Below are positions 54,527 through 64,000 of a DNA stretch of 64,000 nucleotides, piece after piece (position 1 is the stretch's first letter; each line of letters opens with the position of its first letter). Origin of the DNA: Hemileia vastatrix (lineage: Eukaryota > Basidiomycota > Pucciniomycetes > Pucciniales > Zaghouaniaceae); assembly GCA_030280995.1 (NCBI GenBank), contig JASXTE010000008.1:9553712-9617711 (forward strand), written 5' to 3'. Under the pieces are notes generated by a model. It worked only from the letters and a program-made list of their open reading frames with translations. It did not search any database and was not told the DNA's origin. The translations under genes were made by a program, and so were the position numbers.

Positions 54527-56887
54527 CTCCCTCATCTGTAGATGTGTTGTCTTCTAAATACTCCCCCTCTTCGAGTTGAGTACTACTATCCTGACTTCCC
54601 TTTGAAGTATCTCCATCATCTGACTCCTCCACTTCGTCGCCTTGTGCACTCCTTCTCGCTACATTAGCTTCAGTGTTCCCTAAATCCAGTTGCAGTTCAA
54701 CCTTGCTACAAACATCCTTTACATTGTCAGCTTTTAATTTTATGTCTTTTCGGACATTCCTTGTTACTAGTTTATTGTCATCACGGATAATACTACTTAA
54801 TAGTTTATGGTCTTCACGGACATTCTTTCTTGATAGTTTATCGTCGTTGCGGACGTTCTTGCTAAATTTTGTATAGCAATAATCTATCCCGTTTACCCAT
54901 CTCTTATCTTCTTCAAATTCTTCCGCTTCCGAGTCTTCTTCACACAACGGTCTTCTTGACAGCGCATCTGGCATAGTGAAAGATTTCCCTGGCTTATGGA
55001 CTAATTCAAAAGAAAACAAATTAATCTGTGCTACCCACCTCGTCATGGGCGCATCTGGTAAACTCAGGCTACTAATCATTTGCACCAACGATAGCACATC
55101 AACCTGCAGCTTGAAATGCTGCCCCCAAAGCATCCATTGTAGCTTTTTAAGAATCTTTACTACTCCACATAACTCCAGCTTAGACTGGGAGTACCTAGAC
55201 TCCACTTTGGTAAAAGTCTTGGACTCGTAAAGGACAGGTCTATCATTACCTTTTTCGTCCTCCTGCATCAAAACTGCGCCCACCGCGGACACACTAGAAT
55301 CCACGGCTAGAGTAATTTTTCCAGCGCCTGGTCCATACTCCAATTTCTTCAAAAGAATATCTTTTCCTACAATCCTTTTTAATAACTCGAATGACTCCTC
55401 ACATTCCTCTGTCCAATCCCATACTACATCCTTTCTTGTTAAGCACTGTAAAGGCAAAGACATCAAAGCAAAATCTCGAATAAACATTCTTACATATGTA
55501 CAAACGCCTAAAAACCCTCTAACTTCCTTAGTATTTCTTGGTCTTGGCCATGTAATTACCTTATTCCTCTGTTTTTCAGCAATGATTCTCCCTTCCTTAC
55601 ATACCACATGTCCCGCTATATCTAGCGCTGGAACACAACAGGCAAATTTAGACCCAGAAATCATTAATCCTGCCTCCTCTATCCTAAATAGCACTCTTTC
55701 CAGGGTAATCACATATTCCCAAATAAACTTTCTAATATACGGATTTTCTTTTAACACTTCCCCTTCATAATCACTGGCTGGTCCTTTTATACCGCCATCA
55801 TCAATGAAAATTCCCACATGTTCTGGGATTTCATCCTGAAATATCCACATCATCTGTGCTTGATATACCACCACAGAATTTGTTGCGCCTTGCGGTAACC
55901 TTGTCAACCTAAAGTGCCCCAGTGGTGTTTCAAACGTCGTCATGGGTCTGGACGATTTGTCCAACTTGCGCTCATCATATCCTCCCATAATATCACCTAA
56001 TCCGTAACATGCACGCCCCGCAAAATATTCCACAAATTCTTCTGGCGTTGGTGGCATCCCTCCATCCTTTACCGTAACCTTGTTCATCTCCCTAAGATCA
56101 TGAACAACCCCTAATTTACCATTATGTTTTACCTCACAAAACACCGGACTTGAATAACTAGACATAGACTGTTCATACATGCCAGACTTTAACCTTCCCC
56201 TAATTAATTCCGCATACTCTTCTCTTATAGCCGCCGGTATTGGAAAGGCCTTCTTTTGCCATGGCGCATGAGGTATAACTGGAACAATATAAGGTTTACC
56301 ATAAGAGTGTTTTAACAAACCTCTTTTCTTTTCTGAAAACGCAATAGCCTTTTCCCTAAGAACCATAACATTTAATAATAACTTCTTTTCTTCCTGCGAT
56401 TATCAGCCCTCTGGTCCAAAATCTACCATCTGAAGCCTTTCCATCGTGATCTTACTGGTGAACGCAAAATCAGGCGGAAACTTTGTTAAAGGTGTATCAT
56501 AAGGATTTCTGGATAGCGCCGGCCTCTGCAAAGGAGGATTCAAATCAGGCATTGCTATATTCACTGGTTTAAACTTAACAGCTACTGGTTTATACTTAGA
56601 TGCAAAACAGTCCTTACTGCTTCCTTCATTAATTAAAATAAAACCCTTTCTAATATAACTAGGGGTTACACCTAAATCCTGTTTTTGTCTTTTCTTTTTA
56701 ATATAAGTATAACAATATCCATAATTAAAGAAACTAAAAATCTTAGGTATAATACATTCTACAGTAGAATCCCCAAGACACCTATGAAGTACCGCTTTAC
56801 GTATCCCTCCTTGTTGGACTGACTGGTCACTATCCGGGTTCTTCTCATCCTGGGAGATAGTAACACCTAAAATGCCAGTCCCTAATG
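54527..56887 (-). pseudogene. B pol: reverse transcriptase and RNase H
   Basis: From the frameshift site at 56888-56894 downward: a linker of about 160 residues, tandem TAA-TGA stops near 56401-56406, then RT (SPVFCEVKHNGKLGVVHDLRE; catalytic box FIDD in GIFIDDGGIKG) and RNase H (LAVDSSVSAVGAVL, KLELCGVVKIL). A C-terminal segment follows with four motif-encoded repeats (NDDKL, EDHKL, DDNKL, KDIKL). The TRIM interrupts right after the acidic STDEG stretch. Confidence 0.9.
54728..54857 (-). repeat. Hairpin motifs inside B pol (4 copies)
   Basis: Units of about 36-40 bp: ATGTC-TTTTCG-GACAT, TTGTC-ATCACG-GATAA, GGTC-TTCACG-GACA and CGTC-GTTGCG-GACG, mostly preceded by TAGTTTA. The loop always has T second and G sixth. 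These stems differ from those in N, yet most still pair. Confidence 0.75.
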
Positions 56888-58180
56888 AAAATTTTGACGC
56901 CTTCCTGGTGGTCGCCCTATCTCCTCATCTGAGACTTCCTCATAAAACTCTCTTTCTTTCTCTAACCGCGCAGCTCCAGAGTACTTAGTTTCCCAGCCAC
57001 CATCCTTGGGCGCTACTAAGACTGCTGTTACTGGAACACCGTCATCACCCATAATCCTGATTCCTATAGTCTTATTTAAGCAATAATCTATAGTCGCCGA
57101 ATAATCCATTAAAAATGGTGTGCCTAAAACTGGTTTAACTACACCCATTGGAACATAAAAATGAATATCTCTTGTTGCTCCCGCAACTCTAGTGCGTACA
57201 TACTCTGCTACACCTATAACAGGTAACCTACCTCCCCCAATTCCTGCGACAGTGCCTTCTCCATCTTTTACAGGAAGACCTAATTCCACTGCGTCATCCA
57301 CTGATACCACATTGATTTGTGAACCCGTATCTACTAACGCTTTAATTTTCTTACCATTTACCTTAATAGTTAAATACCCTAAGGGTCCTGCGTAATGTGG
57401 CGCCCTAGTTAATCCAACAACTGGCTGAAATGAGTGTTCCGCCATATCGAACTCAGCGCAATTAGCAATCCTTTGCTTTCTGCACTTATCCATGATTCCA
57501 TTTGCTACATCTGGTGCTACTGCAGTCAGCATCCCCAATGGAACAGAAACTGTAGTCTTCAAACATTCCGCAACTAAATCCTTGGCAGCTTTGGGAAAAT
57601 CAGAATGAACCAGGCACTGCATTCTCCATTTAGGCTGAGTTGCCTTGGCACCAGTTTTTGCTCTTCCGGGTGGGTTCTTTGGAGTATTATGCTTTGCTCC
57701 TGGCATTCCCTCAGCAGGTACCGCTCTTTGCTGTACTACCACTGGTTCCTCCAACATTGCTGTCTGTTCTATTTCCTGATGATCCACGCCGTAACCTCCA
57801 GAGTCCATACCATCCATTTTAACATCCTCGATAGGTGCAGGTGTATTTTCTCTAGTAGTATACCCTACTTCCTCCATATCCTCTGGATTCGCATACCTAG
57901 CGCCAGCCCTTCTTGGCCTATAAATTGTAGGTGGGGCCATTTTCTTATGCTTCACCGCAAACATCTTCAGTTGTGCTGCGGTAAGTGGCGCTGCAACCGC
58001 TCCTTCTTTTACTTTAAAATCTAACACCGCGCAAGTAACTTCAAAATTAACCGACATTGCATCCTTGCTTTTCTCCTTATTTTCCGGCTCTTTGCCCTTG
58101 CTTGACCTGCTTTCCATAGACTTTTTATTAATATGATCAATGACCATGGCTCTCATTCCTCGATCTTTGTCTTTAATCAA
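56882..58180 (-). pseudogene. B Gag C-terminal part and aspartic protease
   Basis: Follows gag after a frameshift near 58190, where a one- or two-base change moves the frame from GTTGTA into DGTRLIKDKD. A long low-complexity linker leads to the retropepsin site (IKALVDTGSQINVVS) and VLGTPFLMDY. It ends at TAG after an A-AAT-TTT heptamer. Compare N, where gag and protease share one frame. Confidence 0.82.
56888..56894 (-). promoter_or_regulatory. -1 frameshift heptamer, Pro to Pol (B)
   Basis: The minus strand reads caA-AAT-TTT-CAT-TAG in the protease frame. The -1 frame continues open into pol (KFSLGTGILGVTISQDEKN). It is placed as in N but with a different X-XXY-YYZ heptamer, which argues for a maintained mechanism. 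Confidence 0.65.
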
Positions 58181-59213
58181 CCTGGTACCATCTTACAACA
58201 TACGTAGTCCCATCCTCGTAAACTACCTTTTCCTCTTTATCCTTTTGAAGCGCATTACACCTTATCCTTGTATGCCCTTCTTTATTACAATAATAGCACA
58301 CCATAGCGTAAAAACGCAAAGTTTGAGGAGAACTCTTGGGCCTAAACGATTCTTTTGCTTTTGCCGCTTCAACTATCTTCTTCTCCAACTCATCGATTCT
58401 TGCCATAACTGAATCTGGATCTTTAGAGAGAATTTTATCTTTAGGAGATGAGATCTGAGAAGGCGATCGTACGCCTGGCGCATCTTCCCCCATATCCTCA
58501 TTATCCAGAGCCACCCTTGCTGCACGTTGCTCAACTCGATGCAACTTCATTTCAGCTTCCACTTCCATTTCTACTTCCTCTAATCCAGGGTACTTATAAT
58601 TTCCGTCCCTCTTTTTAACCAAATTTCCTTCATTATCCAAGCGCCTTTTTGCCCAGTCTTCAACTTCTGGCGCTAACGCTTCGCAAAACCAAGGTAACGA
58701 CGCATTAACATCACTAAAATCTTCGTTACTAACTAAATATTCTACTATCCGATCGAAGTCTTCCCTAAAACTTTTAAATTCCTTGGGGTCTCGAACACCT
58801 CCTCTAGCCTTGACCCTATTTACCAAAATATCCAGGTCCTTCATTGTATACCTAGTTTCCTTGGTAACCTTTGGCCATCTCTTGAGCATTTGTTCTTTTA
58901 GCGCTGACCAATTTCGCTCCTCATGCCCTTTTAAATCCTCTAAATCGTCTTTGCACTCATCAGATACAAAGAATAGTACTTTTCGTACCATATCATATTT
59001 GGTTGCTCCATGGACTTCCGCTGCTTGTTCAAACCTGCGTAAAAACTTTTTGGCATTAATTCCCGCAAAGCGCAAGCTTTCGTCTTTACACCTAATAATC
59101 GTGGTTACCGTTTTTGGAAACGACTTCGAAGAATTGGGCGATTTAACCCTCTCTTGACATCCCCTAGATGTAGTCGCAGTAGGATCCATTTCCGAAATAT
59201 CAAATCCAAGCAA
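58173..59213 (-). pseudogene. B Gag
   Basis: The N-terminus is Ser/Thr-rich, followed by a capsid-like region (AGINAKKFLRRFEQAAEVHG ... GGVRDPKEFKSFREDFDRIVEYLV) homologous to N gag. Near residue 315 is the zinc knuckle CYYCNKEGHTRIRC (C-x2-C-x4-H-x4-C). The natural protein probably continued into the next frame; the present stop follows a frameshift. Confidence 0.85.
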
Positions 59214-59418
59214 AGATCACAAAGGAAAAAACACACTCTTGTTTAATTAAACCTGACTGTTTTTACGATAAAGCCCTGCGCTATCCTCTGATAACGGCTA
59301 TTGATCCAATTGTTGTAGATCCTACGACTCTTCCGCTGAAGCGCCGGCTTGATTACGTCCTCTTGACGAAACCCTAAAAAAAAAAAAACAATCTAATCAA
59401 AAACACTAGTTACAATTA

Positions 59419-59436
59419 TGCCACTGTTGGGACACC
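59419..59436 (-). other. Primer-binding site of B
   Basis: The minus strand reads TGGTGTCCCAACAGTGGC just inside the 5' LTR edge at 59440. Same position and style as in N, different sequence. Confidence 0.65.
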
Positions 59437-59439
59437 AAT

Positions 59440-60774
59440 TGTAGACAGTTCTAAAGTACTAAGCAGTAGACACAATGCGAGATGGGTTGGTTCTCCTTTT
59501 TAATTTATAAAAAGAAGCGCCTGCCACTCTTATTTTTAAAGAAAGTGTAATAATTTGTAACACTAATATTTGACTAGAAAGTTTATAATTTGAGATGAGT
59601 TAAAGATAAGGAAACAAGCACTACTATCCGGATATTTCTATTCTTAACAAGAGCTATTATCCACAGCTACTCCCTCTTGAAGCGCTCTCTTTGAATTTTC
59701 CTTATTATAGTAATAAAATATCTCTAATAATAGTTAATCCCACTGAATCTATATATTCTCTCTATGTTGCGCTCTTTCACTATACTATAGGAAATACACA
59801 CACAGACGCACAAGCTCTAAAGACTCAGAAAATACCTTTTAATATTCTCTCAACAATTAATCACAAATGATCTAATATCTTATACTGGGTACTATGAGTA
59901 TAGCTACACGTATATCTCTATATTGATTTTCTTTTATGATCTGCTTTTTAAAATGACAACTAATGTGATTTTTCTTATTTTATTAACTAAATAGATAGAT
60001 CAACCAGTTCTCTCTTGTCCTTATCTAATAGTCCTCCTTTTATATTCTGCCGGCGCTCAAGACACAGTTCCCTAATGGATCTCCAGTGCTGACTCTAGCT
60101 CCACATTAGTAAAACAATAACTAATTTATTAGTATGCTACTTACACTGCTTGCAACAACTACAGCGCCTAAATCAGACCCTATAATTACTAACACTAGTA
60201 TTAACTTGTTTCACTGATTCTCCACATATGCGCTTTTAACTATACCTTGTTTTGTTTCAGCGCTAGTTCCAGGTTTGACTTATCCTAACGCTGCGTCTAG
60301 TTGCCTCAACTCTTGGGTAGTTTTACAATTGAGTCCCCAATCTCTTTGCTTTAATACTAGGTTCGTAGTTCTGACAGCTCGCTTTACTAGTTAGCCTTCT
60401 TTATTACTTGTCTCAGTAAGTTTCCCAACTGGCCGCGGTACAGCATACCATGCACTTGAGTCGTCCTTAATCCATGACTTTCTTCTTAATGCGTAACACA
60501 TACTTTTTATTTGGAAAGCCCAAATCCATATTGTTTAGCGCTTTATGGTCCTAAATCAATAACACACAATTCCCCATTGTGCGGCACATTTTGCTACAAA
60601 ATCCGAGCGCACAGACCCTCAATCTTTTCCGCGCTTCCATTTCCTTTGTTCCTTGAAACACTAAAATACATATTATATTTTAACATTTCCTGCTGCGCTA
60701 GCTCCCCTTTGTTCTTCCTGGACTACGCGCGATGATTGGTCTAAAATCACGCTTCCTGCGAGGCGCGTACCACA
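59440..60774 (-). repeat. 5' LTR of element B
   Basis: 1335 bp, TGTAGACAG...CGTACCACA. A minus-strand AATATAAAAGG at 60036-60046 is the candidate TATA box for the B transcript. It is followed by ATGTA, where the C2 LTR resumes. Confidence 0.92.
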
Positions 60775-61077
60775 ATGTAACTCTGATCTATAAATTATAT
60801 CAATATTTTAAATCTACCTCTTTTATTTTGAGTAATTAAATCACTTAGATTAAGAAATACGTACCAAATTGTTGAGAATCCATTTTAACCCTTAAAATCC
60901 TTGTAAAACTTCATACCAAATCTTCTAGTCCAAAAGCGTACCTTGACAATTGAGGGATTTCCGAATTATCAACGGCGCAACGTTAATTGAGGCATAATCG
61001 AAGGGACCATCAGTGTACAAGTACCTTTAAAGGACAAGAGAGGCGAGAAAACAACGAACGTCATACGTCACGTGACA
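60775..61077 (+). repeat. 5' LTR of C2, second part
   Basis: Reverse complement matches 21609-21900 and 14075-14230. Ends CACGTGACA, the inverted counterpart of the TGTCA start at 33949. Confidence 0.8.
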
Positions 61078-61085
61078 AAAGTTTT

Positions 61086-61146
61086 TGCTGCGAACGGGAG
61101 TCGAACCGCGCTCCAAAACTTAGGTTCATATACTGACTAAACGTCG
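61086..61146 (-). other. tRNA-like segment beside the C2 5' LTR
   Basis: On the minus strand: TTAGTCAGTATATGAAC (D-arm-like), then TTTTGGA, then GGTTCGACTCCCGTTCGCAGC (T-arm and acceptor-like). It sits 8 bp from the LTR end, where a primer-binding site belongs, but no TGG is present and the acceptor 5' strand is absent. Confidence 0.35.
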
Positions 61147-61321
61147 TATATATCATGGTAATTATTGATATTACTATTTGTGGGTTACTCTTCACTCTTC
61201 ATTTGCTACGTATTTCCTTTTACTCAGCACTCTGTAAGTGGCATTAATTTGCTCATTTTACAGGGGGAGGTGTCTGGTAATTTGGAATTTATTTTTATTA
61301 TTATATTTTTTTTTATTTTTC

Positions 61322-61910
61322 CTGGTTGACCATAATAGAGCAATAAGTGTTCTTAGTCCCAGAAGTAATAAAATAATTATATTTTAATATTAATTATTAT
61401 AATTTTTCAGTTGACATTTGTCCTGATTAATTTAAATTTTAATTGTTCCAGTTGACAAATTGTCCTGACAATAATATTTTTTTTAATTAATATATAATTA
61501 ATATTTAATTACTTCGGTTGACTTTGAGTCCTGGTAATTCAATAAATATTTTAATTAATAAAACTCACATTGAATTATTTCAGTTGACATTAAGTCCTGG
61601 TAATTAAGTGATCAAGCTTAATAAAATTTTAAAATAAAAATTTATATTTAATTACTTCAGTTGACATTAAGTCCTGGGAGTTAAGTTATCAGTTTACTAA
61701 AATTTTGTTAAATTAATAAAGTTTCCTATTTGATTACTTTAGTTGACAATGAGTCCTGGTAATAAATTAGTTGATTTAAATCCTGAAAATAATTAATTAA
61801 AAATTATTAATAAATATTCTAATTTATTTCTACAGTTGATTATATTATAATCCTGGTTTTAAATTTTTTTTATTAATAAATTAATTTTATTTAAGTTGAT
61901 TTTTATCCTA
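61322..61910 (+). repeat. Leader hairpin array of C2 (10 copies)
   Basis: Copies at 61322-61362, 61408-61425, 61449-61467, 61515-61533, 61581-61599, 61658-61676, 61740-61758, 61768-61785, 61833-61855 and 61893-61910. The form is CAG-TT-GAC-loop-GTC-CTG. The first is CTGG-TT-GAC ... GTC-CCAG, whose C counterpart is CTAG-TT-GAC ... GTC-CTAG. Others use GAT/ATC. The TT bulge is invariant. Confidence 0.78.
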
Positions 61911-62017
61911 AAAAAGATTTTTTTATTATTTTTATTTTATTTTCTGTTAAATAAAAATTAAAAATAAAGACTAATTAATCTTATTGTCTCTTTTCTTCAT
62001 TTCAGTTAAATCTTAAA

Positions 62018-64000
62018 ATGACTGACCAAAGTGGTTCTGCTGCACGTGAAGAAGAACTAGACTTAATTGATTATGATGAGCCTACTTCAGTAAGTTCTCC
62101 TTTAACAAGAAGAATTTCTCAAACTAATAAATCCTTGCCCCAAACAGGATGTAGAGATGGAAGAAGTAGAAATCCTAGTGGACACAACTCAGGATCAGAA
62201 GCCTATGATAAACCCACCAGAAGAGCTTCTAAAAGGCTTCAGGATAAAAAAGATGCCATTGTCTCAGCAGGTAAAGAATCTGTCTACTCACATAAATGAA
62301 TTAAGGACAGAAAGCTTGAGACTAAAGGTAAGGGTAGATGCTTTGGAAGAAAAAGTGAGAAGAACAGATACTTTTCTTCAAGAGAAGAAGAAATCTCTTC
62401 CTCCCAGGGATCAACGACAATTGGCTCCCCAGTCCCAAGAGAAGGTGGAAGTGTCCAAGTGGCAGTGGGACTGGCTAACCACTCAGTGGGACTACCTGGC
62501 TCAAAACCAGCATCAGTTACCTCAGGCAGGTCCATCAAGTCCCAACCAGGTCAACCCCACTCCTCCCCACCCTTATCAAGGAGGCAAAAGAAGAAGGAAG
62601 CCCAATATGGTGAAACCCAGCAAACCCTGGTACATCCCTCTATTGATTCTCAAGTGCCTTTTTTTGTGACTGACTCTGTTCCTTCAGGTAAATCAGGAAG
62701 GGAGGATGAAACTTTGAGACCTATAGAGGCTGGGAGTAGTAGACAAATCACTCATGTATCAAATCCTTTACTTTTAATTGCTACCTCAATGATTAATCCT
62801 GATATGGCTGTGATTGATGAAACTCTTGACCCTGAGTTCTATTAGAGTCTGGAAAGTTACTCAGTTTCCTTATTAAGAAACACTCCAGATGTAGCAAGAA
62901 TTAATGATGAGCACTTTAGAGATATTATTGCCAAGCAAAATCATATAATGAACAATATGCAATTGACTCAGAGATATAATAGTTTTTTAACTGATGAGGG
63001 TTATCAAGCATTAAGAAGTGAATCACAGAGAGTCTCTGATGAATTTTCTCATTACAAAGCAACTCATGAAAAGAAAGTTGCTTTATGGCAAAATATAAAA
63101 AATGATTTGTCTAAACTAAAAAATACTGTATCCGCCTGTTGCCATGAGGTAGAGATAGATAAGATAAATCTGAAAAGATTGAATGACCATTTGTCATCTT
63201 TTCAAAATAAAAATCAATTATCTTTTGCAACTATCAATGAGAGTTTATCTTGTCTTCCAAGAATGAAAACAAGACTAACAACCATTGAAGAAAAATTGAA
63301 CTCATTGTTAAATGACCAAAAATATTCTGACATTTCTGTGAAGGTACATATAGTGCAGGATGCTCAAAAAGTACCTGTGGCTAGTTCATCTAAAGTAAAA
63401 ATAGCTCCAGAAATACCTGTTGATAACACTGAGTTTCCATCAAAAACTGATGATGCACCAGGATCTGCAACAGAAGGATTAAACAATGAGATTTCAGCAC
63501 AATTAGAGAAATTACAGCTGCCTCTTACTCAGAAACAAGCTAGTACTAAGTAGACTCCTTCAGATCAAAAGAATTGGACAAAACTTGACCAGTACCCAAC
63601 ATTTGATGGTGATTCTTCCTCTGATTGGCAACAATTTATTTGCAGAATTGATAATTTAAAAAATTCTTAAAAACTCCCAGATGAGAAAATTGTGTCCAAG
63701 TTAATTTCTTTGTTCACTAATGTTGCCCTGATGTGGTATGAATCTGTTCTCCTGGATGGGAATGACTACTCATAGGAGGATTGGAAGAAATTAATTAAAG
63801 CAGAATTTTGTGGCTCCAAGTTCAGAATGGCTCAACAAAGGCAGTATGAGGAAACTAGATATAGCTCTTCTACTGATAAACCTATTGAGTTTTTAATGAA
63901 ACTTGTAAAAATCTTAAGGGAAATGGACCCAAATATGGAGTTTGAGTTATGGAAGGACAGGATCCTTTATAAATTACCAATGTCTCTGAGAGACTTGATA
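62018..64000 (+). pseudogene. C2 gag, intron-containing, runs off window
   Basis: Exon 1 is 62018-62089 (MTDQ..., 24 codons), the intron 62090-62147, and exon 2 from 62148 reads DVEMEEVEILVDTTQ and a coiled coil (LSTHINELRTESLRLK) with SKWQWDWL, to about 62640. The conserved frame then changes (SQVPFFVTDSV...), reason unresolved. Lesions: TAG 62843-62845, TAG 63551-63553, TAA 63668-63670 and TAG 63774-63776. The capsid block (ISLFTNVALMWYES) lies near 63700. All sections align with C gag. Confidence 0.72.
62090..62147 (+). other. Spliceosomal intron in C2 gag
   Basis: 58 nt, GTAAGT donor, ACTAAT branch-like motif, CAAACAG acceptor. Same length and codon position as in C. Confidence 0.72.

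Larger units (their letters stand above)
34572..60774 (-). mobile_element. Element B, Gypsy retrotransposon with antisense Zn-cluster genes
   Basis: A minus-strand element of about 13 kb once N (40493-52407) and the TRIM (53428-54526) are removed; a further solo LTR sits in its 3' region. Order: 5' LTR, gag, protease, RT-RNase H, integrase (split by N), 3' hairpins, two plus-strand accessory genes, 3' LTR. The primer site next to the 5' LTR reads TGGTGTCCCAACAGTGGC on the minus strand (about 59419-59436). Confidence 0.9.
33949..64000 (+). mobile_element. Element C2, plus-strand relative of C, carrying B in its LTR
   Basis: LTR part 1, element B insertion, LTR part 2, tRNA-like segment, leader hairpin array, and gag from 62018 to the window end. 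It points away from C across the satellite. Protein similarity to C is high but not identical, so this is not a recent inverted duplication. Confidence 0.8.

Noticed and set aside
61086..61146. A tRNA gene
   Set aside because: No acceptor 5' strand, poor T-stem and anticodon-stem pairing, and the same segment recurs beside a related LTR.

Overview
The window is a transposon graveyard from a eukaryotic nuclear genome. I found no host housekeeping gene, no rRNA gene and no complete tRNA gene. Every coding stretch longer than about 200 codons reads as part of a Ty3/Gypsy-type LTR retrotransposon or as an accessory gene inside one. A fungus, most likely a basidiomycete, is suggested by introns of 53-63 nt with GTAAGT/GTAAGC donors (one, with a poly-T tract, is 122 nt), by Zn2Cys6-like cysteine clusters, by a Tf1/Tf2-like chromovirus, and by the strong AT bias. 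Several disabling stops look like CGA to TGA changes in a TCG context, which fits a Pucciniomycotina-type RIP-like process, but the species cannot be fixed from this.

Layout: (1) 1-14030 is a tandem array of family A, a chromodomain Gypsy element on the minus strand, with one LTR shared between two copies. Both pol genes carry the same solo LTR (E), so the tandem arose after that insertion. (2) 14031-22066 is element C (minus), a second Gypsy family, truncated at both ends. (3) 22640-33948 is a satellite of about 605-bp monomers, each centred on a near-perfect ~46-bp palindrome. It is interrupted by a gag-only fossil element F (25422-30180) and a 198-bp TA-flanked MITE (30981-31178). (4) 33949-64000 is element C2 (plus), a relative of C running off the window. 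Its 5' LTR is split by the 26.2-kb element B (34572-60774, minus). B's integrase is split by element N (40493-52407, minus), its RNase H-integrase junction by a 1.1-kb TRIM (53428-54526), and its second accessory gene by a solo LTR (38048-39224). LTR divergence by eye (A about 0.6%, N about 1.2%, B about 2%) agrees with N inserting after B.

Four features stand out. First, B, N and F carry dozens of copies of a short hairpin motif in 3' regions and inside pol, with stems that covary (AGTC/GACT, GGTC/GACC, CGTC/GACG, CCTC/GAGG) around a fixed flank. Second, C and C2 carry an unrelated array of bulged hairpins in the leader between LTR and gag, also covarying. Third, A and B carry genes antisense to gag-pol just inside the 3' LTR. 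Each has its own TATA box, an acidic or proline-rich middle and a six-cysteine cluster like fungal GAL4-type factors. Fourth, the gag genes of C and C2 contain a 58-nt spliceosomal intron at the same codon. Canonical -1 frameshift heptamers lie at the gag/protease boundary of A and the protease/pol boundary of N and B. All elements carry disabling stops; N is closest to intact.
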